From assembly GCA_011371465.1 (NCBI GenBank), contig DRQL01000160.1, forward strand, positions 1-19,473: DNA of 19,473 nucleotides, in the 5' to 3' direction. A program made the translations under genes and the position numbers. The DNA is from Gammaproteobacteria bacterium. GTDB lineage: Bacteria > Pseudomonadota > Gammaproteobacteria > DSM-19610. Under the pieces are notes generated by a model that was given only the letters and a program-made list of their open reading frames with translations, was not told where the DNA came from and searched no databases. This document shows positions 6,669 through 12,974 of this stretch, one piece after another. How positions within the stretch are numbered: position 1 is the first letter of the stretch; each line of letters starts with the position of its first letter.

Positions 6669-7132
6669 ACCCGGTACGCAAGAAACGCCTGATCCTGATC
6701 GGCCTGATGGTCGCCGGCGTTGCCATCGCGGTGGGCTTTGCACTCAACGCCTTCAACCAGAACCTGATGTTCTTCTATGCGCCCAGCGAGGTCATCGCCG
6801 GCGATGCCCCTCCAGACCATCCTTTCCGTCTCGGCGGGCTGGTCACTACCGGCAGTGTGCAGCGACAACCCGATGGACTAACGACCCGCTTTGACGTGAC
6901 CGACAACGTCAAAACCGTCACCGTGCAATACACCGGCATCCTGCCCGACCTGTTCCGCGAGGGCCAGGGTATCGTGGCACACGGGAAGCTGAACGAGAAC
7001 GGGGTTTTCATTGCCGATGAAGTACTGGCCAAGCACGATGAGAACTATATGCCACCGGAAGTAGCCGCCTCGCTCAAGGACGCCCACGACGCGGCCACCG
7101 CACCGGCCGCAGGCAAAAGCAGCAAACCATGA
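6665..7132 (+). CDS. ccmE: Periplasmic heme chaperone CcmE
   Basis: The protein has 155 residues. It has a basic N-terminus and one membrane anchor (about 9-27), followed by an OB-fold domain with FYAPSEV, FRLGGLV and VQYTGILPDLFREGQG. The covalent heme-binding site is intact: H124 and Y128 in LAKHDENYMP, the HxxxY form of gammaproteobacteria. It takes heme from CcmC/CcmD and hands it to CcmF/CcmH. The last ~20 residues are a flexible Ala/Lys tail. It overlaps ccmD and ccmF by 4 bases each. Confidence 0.96.
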   Translation: MNPVRKKRLILIGLMVAGVAIAVGFALNAFNQNLMFFYAPSEVIAGDAPPDHPFRLGGLVTTGSVQRQPDGLTTRFDVTDNVKTVTVQYTGILPDLFREGQGIVAHGKLNENGVFIADEVLAKHDENYMPPEVAASLKDAHDAATAPAAGKSSKP

Positions 7133-9129
7133 TCCCTGAACTCGGTCACTTCGCGCTGATACTGGCGCTGTGCATGGCCATCATTCAGGCCATCTTCCCG
7201 CTGGTCGGCAGCCTGAACCGTACACCGGACTGGGTCGCACTGGCGCGGCCGGTAGCGTGGGGCCAGTTTGTGTTCCTGTCACTGTCATTCGGCATCCTCA
7301 CGCACGCGTTCCTGGTGAACGACTTCTCGGTGCTGTACGTCGCCCAGCACGGTAATACCGAACTGCCGACCATCTATAAAATCTCTGCCGTGTGGGGTGC
7401 ACACGAAGGATCACTGCTGCTATGGGTACTGATCCTGTCCGGCTGGACCGTGGCCGTCGCCTCGCTGACGCGCAACCTGCCGGACGAAGTGGTAGCACGC
7501 GTATTGTCCGTAATGGGCATGATCAGCATCGGCTTCCTTTCCTTCCTGCTGTTCACCTCGAACCCCTTTGAACGCCTGTTCCCGGTGCCCGTGCAGGGCG
7601 GCGATCTCAACCCGCTGCTGCAGGATTTCGGACTCGCGGTACACCCGCCCATGTTGTACATGGGGTACGTCGGTATGTCGGTGGCGTTCAGTTTTGCCAT
7701 TGCCGCACTGATCGGCGGCCGGCTGGACAGCGCCTGGGCACGCTGGTCGCGTCCCTGGACGCTGGTCGCCTGGGTATTCCTGACCATCGGTATCACACTC
7801 GGCAGCTGGTGGGCCTACTATGAGCTGGGCTGGGGCGGCTGGTGGTTCTGGGACCCGGTGGAAAACGCCTCGTTCATGCCCTGGCTGGCTGGCACGGCAC
7901 TGATACATTCACTGGCGGTCACCGAGAAGCGCGGCGCCTTCAAACGCTGGACCGTGCTGCTGGCACTGCTGGCCTTTTCGCTCAGCCTGCTGGGCACCTT
8001 CCTGGTACGTTCCGGTGTACTGACCTCGGTGCACTCGTTTGCCGCAGACCCGGCGCGTGGCCTGTTTATCCTGATGTTCCTGCTGTTCGTTATCGGCGGA
8101 TCGCTGTTCCTGTACGCACTGCGGGCACCGGGCATCTCCCGCGGCGGCGGCTTCGCCAACCTGTCACGGGAAAGCATGCTGCTGGGTAACAACCTGCTGT
8201 TACTGGTGATCACCGCCCTGGTACTGCTGGGCACCCTGGCGCCGCTGCTGTACGACGCGTTCCAGTGGGGCAAGATTTCCGTCGGCTTCCCCTGGTTCAC
8301 CAGCATGTTCGTGATGTTCACACCCCCGCTGATCGTACTGATGGGCGCCGCGCCGCTGACACGCTGGAAGCAGCAGGACCCGGCCGCGCTGCTGCGCAGC
8401 CTGCGCCTGGCGCTGGGCATCAGCATCGTGGCCGGCCTGGTCATGGCACTGCCGGTACGTGAAGGCTCACTGTCTGCGGGCCTGGCGGTCGCACTGTCGC
8501 TATGGCTGTTGAGCACCCTGCTGACCAGCCTGAAGCAACGACTGAAAAACAGGTCCGGTGTGGGCGGCCTGCTGGCCGATATTGCCAGCCGCGGCGGTCG
8601 CTCCTATTACGGGATGTGGGTAGCCCATGCCGGTATCGCCGTGTTCGTGATCGGCGTCACTTTCGTCACCCAGTACGATATCGAAAAAGACGTGCGCATG
8701 AGCCCTGGACAGGAAATCCAGCTGAACGACTACCGGTTCCGGTTCGACGGTGCGGTCCCCCACAAGGGCCCCAACTATACCGCCCAGCGCGGCACCGTGC
8801 GCGTATTCAGGGACGGTAAGGAAATCGCCGTTTTACACCCGGAGAAACGCACCTACCTGGTCCAGTCCCGCCCCATGACGGAGGCCGGTATCGACGCAGG
8901 GTTCCTGCGCGATATCTATGTTTCGCTGGGCGAACCACTGGGTAACGGTGACTGGGCGGTACGCCTGTACTACAAACCCTTTGTGCGCTGGATCTGGCTG
9001 GGCGGCATCCTGATCGCCATCGGCGGCCTGCTGGCGGCCTCTGACCCGCGCTACCGGATGCGCGTACTGGCCAGGATGCGCGGTTCCCGAACCGCCACCG
9101 GGACAACGACCGCGGAGGTTCATGCCTGA
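7129..9129 (+). CDS. ccmF: Cytochrome c heme lyase subunit CcmF
   Basis: The protein has 666 residues and about 15 membrane segments, the normal size for the family. The WWD domain is at about 234-252 (GWGGWWFWDPVENASFMPW). Conserved histidines are visible at H172 (VHPPML), H260 (ALIHSLAV) and in SGVLTSVHSFA, corresponding to the heme ligands of the family. CcmF receives heme from CcmE and attaches it to the CXXCH motif of apocytochromes together with CcmH and CcmI. The TGA is followed at once by the ccmG ATG (TGATG, one base shared). Confidence 0.96.
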   Translation: MIPELGHFALILALCMAIIQAIFPLVGSLNRTPDWVALARPVAWGQFVFLSLSFGILTHAFLVNDFSVLYVAQHGNTELPTIYKISAVWGAHEGSLLLWVLILSGWTVAVASLTRNLPDEVVARVLSVMGMISIGFLSFLLFTSNPFERLFPVPVQGGDLNPLLQDFGLAVHPPMLYMGYVGMSVAFSFAIAALIGGRLDSAWARWSRPWTLVAWVFLTIGITLGSWWAYYELGWGGWWFWDPVENASFMPWLAGTALIHSLAVTEKRGAFKRWTVLLALLAFSLSLLGTFLVRSGVLTSVHSFAADPARGLFILMFLLFVIGGSLFLYALRAPGISRGGGFANLSRESMLLGNNLLLLVITALVLLGTLAPLLYDAFQWGKISVGFPWFTSMFVMFTPPLIVLMGAAPLTRWKQQDPAALLRSLRLALGISIVAGLVMALPVREGSLSAGLAVALSLWLLSTLLTSLKQRLKNRSGVGGLLADIASRGGRSYYGMWVAHAGIAVFVIGVTFVTQYDIEKDVRMSPGQEIQLNDYRFRFDGAVPHKGPNYTAQRGTVRVFRDGKEIAVLHPEKRTYLVQSRPMTEAGIDAGFLRDIYVSLGEPLGNGDWAVRLYYKPFVRWIWLGGILIAIGGLLAASDPRYRMRVLARMRGSRTATGTTTAEVHA

Positions 9130-9668
9130 TGCCGCGTTTTGTTCGTTACCTCGCTCCGCTGGTGGCGTTTATCGCGCTCGCCGGTCTGTTGTACAAGGGC
9201 CTGAGCCTGGACCCGAAACTGGTGCCCTCTCCGCTGATCGACAAACCCGCCCCGGCCTTTTCCCTGCCACTGTTGCAGCATCCGGACACACTGATCAGCA
9301 ACAGCGACTTCAAGGGAGAGGTTACCCTGTTCAACGTGTGGGCCACCTGGTGCGTCGCCTGCCGGCAGGAACATCCCCTGCTGATGCAGCTGGCCAAACA
9401 GGGTGTACGCATCTACGGACTGAATTACAAGGACGAGCGTGCCGCCGCCAAACGCTGGCTGCAGATGTTCGGTGACCCCTACCTGGCAAACGCATTCGAC
9501 GAAGACGGCCGCACCGGCATCAACTGGGGCGTGTACGGCACGCCGGAGACGTTCGTGGTCGACAAAAAGGGGATTATCCGCCACAAGGTAATCGGCCCCC
9601 TGACTAGCGAATCCATCAAACACGAATTGCTGCCGTTACTCAAACAGCTGCAGGAGGAAGATGGATGA
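9129..9668 (+). CDS. ccmG: Thiol:disulfide interchange protein CcmG (DsbE)
   Basis: The protein has 179 residues. An N-terminal membrane anchor (about 8-24) is followed by a thioredoxin fold. The redox motif WCVAC is at 74-78 (Cys75, Cys78); the family usually has WCxxC with Pro or Val-Ser between the cysteines. The cis-proline region with the characteristic acidic residue, GVYGTPETF, is near 134-142. It keeps the cysteines of apocytochrome c reduced so heme can be attached, using electrons from DsbD-type proteins. It shares one base with ccmF and overlaps ccmH by ATGA. Confidence 0.95.
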   Translation: MPRFVRYLAPLVAFIALAGLLYKGLSLDPKLVPSPLIDKPAPAFSLPLLQHPDTLISNSDFKGEVTLFNVWATWCVACRQEHPLLMQLAKQGVRIYGLNYKDERAAAKRWLQMFGDPYLANAFDEDGRTGINWGVYGTPETFVVDKKGIIRHKVIGPLTSESIKHELLPLLKQLQEEDG

Positions 9669-10141
9669 TGCCCAGGAAATTGCTGTTTCTGGCCATTCTG
9701 CTTACCACCTTTACCGGCGCGATGGCTGCCGGGCTGGAAGCGTTCGACTTCAGCGGTAACGTCAATGAAGACCGCTACAAAAACCTGATTGCGCAGCTGC
9801 GTTGCCTGGTGTGCCAGAACCAGTCACTGGCGGACTCGGATGCCGAGCTGGCCCACGACCTGCGGCGTGAAGTCTGGGAACTGATGGACCAGGGCAAGAG
9901 CGACCGCGAGGTAAAGGACTTCCTGGTCGCCCGCTATGGCGATTTCGTACTCTACAAGCCACCGGTCAAGCCATCGACCTACATACTCTGGTACGGTCCT
10001 TTTGCACTGCTGGCCATCGGCCTGCTGGTATTACTGCGCATCCTGAAAAGCCGCAGCAAACAGACCGACTCCGGTTTTTCCGCCGAAGAGCAGGAACGCC
10101 TGAAAAAGATCCTCGACTCCGACAGGCCTGACGGGAAATAA
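9665..10141 (+). CDS. ccmH: Cytochrome c maturation thiol protein CcmH (CcmL-type)
   Basis: The protein has 158 residues. A signal peptide (MMPRKLLFLAILLTTFTG, AMA-A) is followed by the diagnostic LRCLVCQNQSLADSDA block, with redox cysteines at 47 and 50. One membrane segment near 108-126 (YGPFALLAIGLLVLLRI) and a short cytoplasmic tail complete it. It is the short form of CcmH; the TPR part is a separate gene (ccmI) just downstream. The start could be either of two consecutive ATGs (9665 or 9668). I chose 9665 because it overlaps the ccmG stop, as elsewhere in the operon. Confidence 0.94.
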   Translation: MMPRKLLFLAILLTTFTGAMAAGLEAFDFSGNVNEDRYKNLIAQLRCLVCQNQSLADSDAELAHDLRREVWELMDQGKSDREVKDFLVARYGDFVLYKPPVKPSTYILWYGPFALLAIGLLVLLRILKSRSKQTDSGFSAEEQERLKKILDSDRPDGK

Positions 10142-10147
10142 CTGCAC

Positions 10148-11419
10148 ATGAACAGCTTCTGGCCGCCGGCCATCGCCATGGCATTACTCGCACTGGTATT
10201 TACCGTTCCGCCACTGCTGCGCAGCCGGAAACGCTCGCTGGTAGACCGGGACCAGTTGAATACCGCAGTCGTCAAGGAACAACTGGCCGAACTGCAGGCC
10301 GACCTGGAGTCGGGCAAACTCGATCAGGCCGCCTATACGGCGGCGCGCCACGACCTGGAACGCGAGCTGCTGGATGAACTGGACAGGGCGGATACACCGG
10401 TCGACCAGGACACACACAGCGGGCGCTGGGCCGTGGCCCTGTTTGTGCCTCTCATCCCCTTACTGGCCATTGCACTGTACCAGCAGCTGGGCGCAGGTGA
10501 CCTGCTGGACAAGATCGAATCCGGCCCGGTGCAGCAGGCCGGCAGCGGCAATGGAGCCGCGCCGCCACACGACATCGAGGCAGTGGTCGCCAAACTCGCC
10601 CAACGCCTCAGCGAACAACCGGATAACCTGGAAGGCTGGCTGTTGCTGGGACGCGCCTACGCCAGGATGCAACGTTTCCAGGAAGCCGCGAATGCTTACA
10701 AACAGGCGCGACGGCTGGCCGGCGACCAGCCGGACCTGCTGATCGACTATGCAGACATGCTGGTCTCCGCCAGCGGCGGCGAATTCAGTGACGAGGTCGG
10801 GCAGCTGTTGCGGACTGCGTTGCAAAAGCAACCCGATAACCTCAAGGGCCTGTGGCTGATGGGGCACTGGAAATACCAGCGCGGCGACAACCGCGGCGCG
10901 ATCGAGGACTGGCAACAGGTGGCGCAGCAACTGCCGCCGGGCAATGCCGAAGATGCCGCCGCCATCCGTCAGCAGATACAGATGGCGCGCGCCCGGATGG
11001 GTGTTGATAGCGGTGACCTGGCAGCAACAACTACCAAAGCTCCGGCTGCAGCGAAGCCTGCGGCAAACGGCGGTGCCGGCATCAAGGTCAGCGTCACACT
11101 GGATGCCGGGCTTGCCGACAAGGCAGCGCCCGATGACACGGTGTTTATCTATGCACGCGCCGTCAGCGGTCCGCGCATGCCTCTGGCCATCGCCCGCAAA
11201 AAAGTCCGTGACCTGCCGATCAGCGTAACGCTGGATGATTCCATGGCCATGTCACCGGCGATGGTGCTGTCCCGTTTTCCGCAGGTCACACTGGGTGCGC
11301 GGATCTCCAAAACCGGTCAGGCTATTGCACAGAGCGGCGACCTGCAGGGGATCCGGAGCCCGGTCACACCCGGGCAGAAAGAGACGGTGCAGATTGTGAT
11401 TGATGAAGTGGTCGAGTAG
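10148..11419 (+). CDS. ccmI: Apocytochrome c chaperone CcmI (TPR protein)
   Basis: The protein has 423 residues. Two N-terminal membrane segments (about 3-20 and 97-115) flank a cytoplasmic leucine-zipper-like loop (LNTAVVKEQLAELQADLESG). TPR repeats occupy about 150-280 (NLEGWLLLGRAYARMQRFQE, AANAYKQAR). The C-terminal domain (VSVTLDAGLADKAAPDDTVF, then SMAMSPAMVLSRFPQVTLGARI) is typical of gammaproteobacterial CcmI. It binds the C-terminal helix of apocytochrome c and brings it to CcmF/CcmH. It starts 6 bases after ccmH and is the last ccm gene. The stop TAG is followed within 7 bases by a REP palindrome, and its last codons reappear at 12353-12370. Confidence 0.93.
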   Translation: MNSFWPPAIAMALLALVFTVPPLLRSRKRSLVDRDQLNTAVVKEQLAELQADLESGKLDQAAYTAARHDLERELLDELDRADTPVDQDTHSGRWAVALFVPLIPLLAIALYQQLGAGDLLDKIESGPVQQAGSGNGAAPPHDIEAVVAKLAQRLSEQPDNLEGWLLLGRAYARMQRFQEAANAYKQARRLAGDQPDLLIDYADMLVSASGGEFSDEVGQLLRTALQKQPDNLKGLWLMGHWKYQRGDNRGAIEDWQQVAQQLPPGNAEDAAAIRQQIQMARARMGVDSGDLAATTTKAPAAAKPAANGGAGIKVSVTLDAGLADKAAPDDTVFIYARAVSGPRMPLAIARKKVRDLPISVTLDDSMAMSPAMVLSRFPQVTLGARISKTGQAIAQSGDLQGIRSPVTPGQKETVQIVIDEVVE

Positions 11420-11424
11420 TGCTA

Positions 11425-11461
11425 CGTCGGATTACGTCGCTGCGCGACTAATCCGACCTAC
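11425..11461 (-). repeat. Inverted REP after ccmI
   Basis: Arms are GTCGGATTA (11426-11434) and TAATCCGAC (11449-11457), with an inner stem GTCGC-TGC-GCGAC and a CTAC end. It lies just after the ccmI stop and could stabilise the 3' end of the ccm mRNA; there is no T-tract, so it is not a classical terminator. Confidence 0.88.
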
Positions 11462-11490
11462 ATTGGCACTACCTGTCACCGTATTAGCCC

Positions 11491-11521
11491 GTAGGCCGGA
11501 TTAGCGCAGCGTAATCCGACA
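11491..11521 (+). repeat. Direct REP
   Basis: It begins GTAG with arms GCCGGATTA and TAATCCGAC, giving one mismatch in the outer stem. It is the first of three tandem units with a 78-79 base period. Confidence 0.85.
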
Positions 11522-11568
11522 AACCAACCCAACCACCTCCACACAACCTTGCACCGCACACCCTGCCC

Positions 11569-11599
11569 GTAGGTCGGATTAGCGCAGCGTAATCCGACA
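11569..11599 (+). repeat. Direct REP
   Basis: It begins GTAG and has perfect arms GTCGGATTA and TAATCCGAC around GCGCAGCG. It is the second tandem unit. Confidence 0.88.
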
Positions 11600-11647
11600 A
11601 ACCAGCCCAACCCATCCCCACACAACCCTGTACAACGCACCCCACCC

Positions 11648-11678
11648 GTAGGTCGGATTAGCGCAGCGTAATCCGACA
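11648..11678 (+). repeat. Direct REP adjoining the RAYT gene
   Basis: It is identical in sequence to the REP at 11569-11599 and lies 12 bases from the RAYT stop codon. Confidence 0.88.
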
Positions 11679-11690
11679 AACCAGCCCCAA

Positions 11691-12233
11691 TCATTCCCGC
11701 CCCACACCCTCCGCAAAACAGATCTCCGTTGCACCCCAGTCACTTGCCAGCACACCTCGCCGCACAAAACGACCAAAACTCGACCACGCCCAGTCAGCAG
11801 GCCGGTTCACATAGCCATGACGCACCGGGTTATAGTGAATATAGTCAACATGTGCCCGGAAGTCGTCTTCATCCCTGATTACATGCTCCCAGTAGCGACG
11901 CTGCCATACCTGCCGGCCCTGCTTGCCAACGGGTGTTGCTGGCGGCACACCGCCGTACCAGGCAGGAGAACATCGCCTGGTAAACGCGGTTTTCACCAGG
12001 CGCCAGCGTCGTGCAAAATCAGCGTCACCGGGAGGCAGGGTCCAGATGCAATGCAGGTGATCGGGAAGGACAACGATGGCATCCAGCGAGAAAGGGTGTT
12101 TTCGCATGACCGACCGGAAGGCCGTGCGTAAAAGATTGACTGCGGCTTCACTGCCAAACAGCTGACACCGCTGGTGGGTAACCAGCGTGAAGAAATAACA
12201 GCCCCCGGGCACGCGGGCGCGGCGGTATCGCAT
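11691..12233 (-). CDS. REP-associated tyrosine transposase (RAYT, TnpA_REP; IS200/IS605-like Y1 family)
   Basis: The protein has 180 residues from the ATG at 12233. This start is preferred over the GTG at 12269 because GGGAGG lies 5-6 bases before it and the protein then begins MRYRRARVPGGCYFFTLVTH, the usual RAYT N-terminus. The HUH motif is H59-L60-H61 in VLPDHLHCIWTLPPGD. The probable catalytic tyrosine is Y114 in WQRRYWEHVIRDE, close to the Tyr115 position of the E. coli enzyme. The family signature DYIHYNPVRHGYV is at 130-142. RAYTs are single-copy, vertically kept enzymes that bind and cut single-stranded REP hairpins and are thought to spread them. The frame and key residues are intact. 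REPs lie on both sides. Confidence 0.93.
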   Translation of the reverse strand: MRYRRARVPGGCYFFTLVTHQRCQLFGSEAAVNLLRTAFRSVMRKHPFSLDAIVVLPDHLHCIWTLPPGDADFARRWRLVKTAFTRRCSPAWYGGVPPATPVGKQGRQVWQRRYWEHVIRDEDDFRAHVDYIHYNPVRHGYVNRPADWAWSSFGRFVRRGVLASDWGATEICFAEGVGRE

Positions 12234-12295
12234 GGCTTCCTCCCTGAAGCGCGGTTTGCCGGGTGGCACTGTGCTGACCCGGTTTGCAGACCTTA

Positions 12296-12332
12296 CGTCG
12301 GATTGCGTTGCTGCGCAACTGATCCGACCTGC
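12296..12332 (-). repeat. Inverted REP upstream of the RAYT gene
   Basis: Arms GTCGGATTG and TGATCCGAC pair with two G-T wobbles. The inner stem is GTTGC-TGC-GCAAC, and the end reads CTGC instead of CTAC. It is a diverged member located 63 bases before the RAYT start, possibly in its promoter or leader. Confidence 0.8.
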
Positions 12333-12375
12333 ACCCGGTGCAGCCGGTATCCGGTGAAGTTATCGAGTAACGCTA

Positions 12376-12412
12376 CGTCGGATTACGTCGCTGCGCGACT
12401 AATCCGACCTAC
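12376..12412 (-). repeat. Inverted REP (duplicate of the one after ccmI)
   Basis: It is identical over its whole length to 11425-11461, offset by 951 bases, including the GTCGC-TGC-GCGAC inner stem and the CTAC end. Confidence 0.88.
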
Positions 12413-12446
12413 ATCACCTCACTGCCGCCCCTCACCACCAAAGCCC

Positions 12447-12477
12447 GTAGGTCGGGTTAGCGCAGCGTAACCCGGCA
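12447..12477 (+). repeat. Direct REP, GTCGGGTTA type
   Basis: It begins GTAG with arms GTCGGGTTA and TAACCCGGC (one outer mismatch). It is a direct-form REP carrying the G/C pair otherwise seen in the inverted REPs of the first array. Confidence 0.85.
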
Positions 12478-12531
12478 AACCAGCCCGACCACCTCCACAC
12501 AACCTTGCAGCGCACATCCCGCCCGTAACCC

Positions 12532-12562
12532 GTAGGTCGGATTAGCGAAGCGTAATCCGACA
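12532..12562 (+). repeat. Direct REP
   Basis: It begins GTAG with arms GTCGGATTA and TAATCCGAC around GCGAAGCG. It is the last REP in the window, 38 bases from the stop of the truncated DUF4136 gene. Confidence 0.88.
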
Positions 12563-12600
12563 AAAAGCCTCGGACCACACCACTGCCCGATCCATCCCGC

Positions 12601-12966
12601 CTACTTCAACGGCAAGCTCCTGAACATCTCGCTGACTGCATATTGCAGGCGTTTCTTGCTGTCCCCGGGGCTGCGATCCACCTTCACATTACCAACAGCC
12701 ACCCCTGCCCAGACGGGTTTGAGCGTGTCGGTATCGATGAACATGACCGCCAGCGCACCCCGTGGCGAGTTCTTCAGCACTTCCATTTCCTGCTTCGGGT
12801 CTTCCTTCAACTCCAGGGCCGCCATGTCCACACCGGCAACATAGGCCACCAGCATATCGGGGTTGCGGTCAACTTCCGACAACCCTTTCTGGCGCAACTC
12901 ACTATTGATAAGGAAACGGATCTCGGCATCCGCATCAAATTTCGGTGGTTCCCGGTAACCATCCGG
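12601..12966 (-). pseudogene. 5'-truncated DUF4136 lipoprotein gene
   Basis: The open frame runs from a TGA at 12967-12969 to the stop at 12601. It begins PDGYREPPKFDADAEIRFLI, continues NSELRQKGLSEVDRNPDMLVAY, and ends in GALAVMFIDTDTLKPVWAGV and a short amphipathic helix. This is the C-terminal two-thirds of the DUF4136 domain. Full members are about 180-200 residues, with a lipoprotein signal and a DYDPxxDFSxYxTYAW-like start. Those parts are missing: upstream is the intact end of the AsmA-family gene, and no other frame there encodes a lipobox. The only usual start codon in frame is a TTG at 12897, inside the domain and with no clear ribosome site. A short translated product cannot be excluded. 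Confidence 0.65.
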
Positions 12967-12974
12967 TCAGGGTG

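Larger units (their letters stand above)
11402..11599. repeat. Left copy of a ~200-bp direct repeat flanking the RAYT gene
   Basis: This block holds the last codons of ccmI, an inverted REP, a gap, and two direct REPs with a CACAACCTTGC-containing spacer. The same order recurs at 12353-12562. The best part, 11421-11463, is identical over 43 bases to 12372-12414. The preceding 19 bases match with 5 mismatches. The spacer after the first direct REP (AACCACCTCCACACAACCTT) also recurs in the right copy. Confidence 0.75.
11491..11715. repeat. Three tandem ~79-bp REP units running into the RAYT 3' end
   Basis: Direct REPs start at 11491, 11569 and 11648, periods 78 and 79. Each is followed by a C/A-rich spacer starting AACCA(A/G)CCC. 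In the third unit the spacer includes the RAYT stop codon (TCA at 11691-11693). The spacers of the first two units still resemble this RAYT end (CCCAACCCATCCCCACACAA versus CCCCAATCATTCCCGCCCCA), so the repeated unit appears to include the end of the gene. Confidence 0.75.
12353..12562. repeat. Right copy of the ~200-bp direct repeat, with a remnant of the ccmI 3' end
   Basis: GGTGAAGTTATCGAGTAACG at 12353-12372 corresponds to GATGAAGTGGTCGAGTAGTG at the end of ccmI (11402-11421). It is followed by an inverted REP identical to the one after ccmI, then two direct REPs with the same kind of spacer. In frame, the remnant would read GEVIE-stop versus DEVVE-stop in ccmI. It is not part of any open gene here. 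Confidence 0.7.

Noticed and set aside
11476..11694. Minus-strand open frame with repeated GWFVGLRCANPTYG
   Set aside because: The repeated peptide is the translation of the 79-bp REP units, not a protein repeat under selection.
12234..12269. GTG start at 12269 for the RAYT
   Set aside because: The ATG at 12233 has a strong GGGAGG site and gives the usual RAYT N-terminus.
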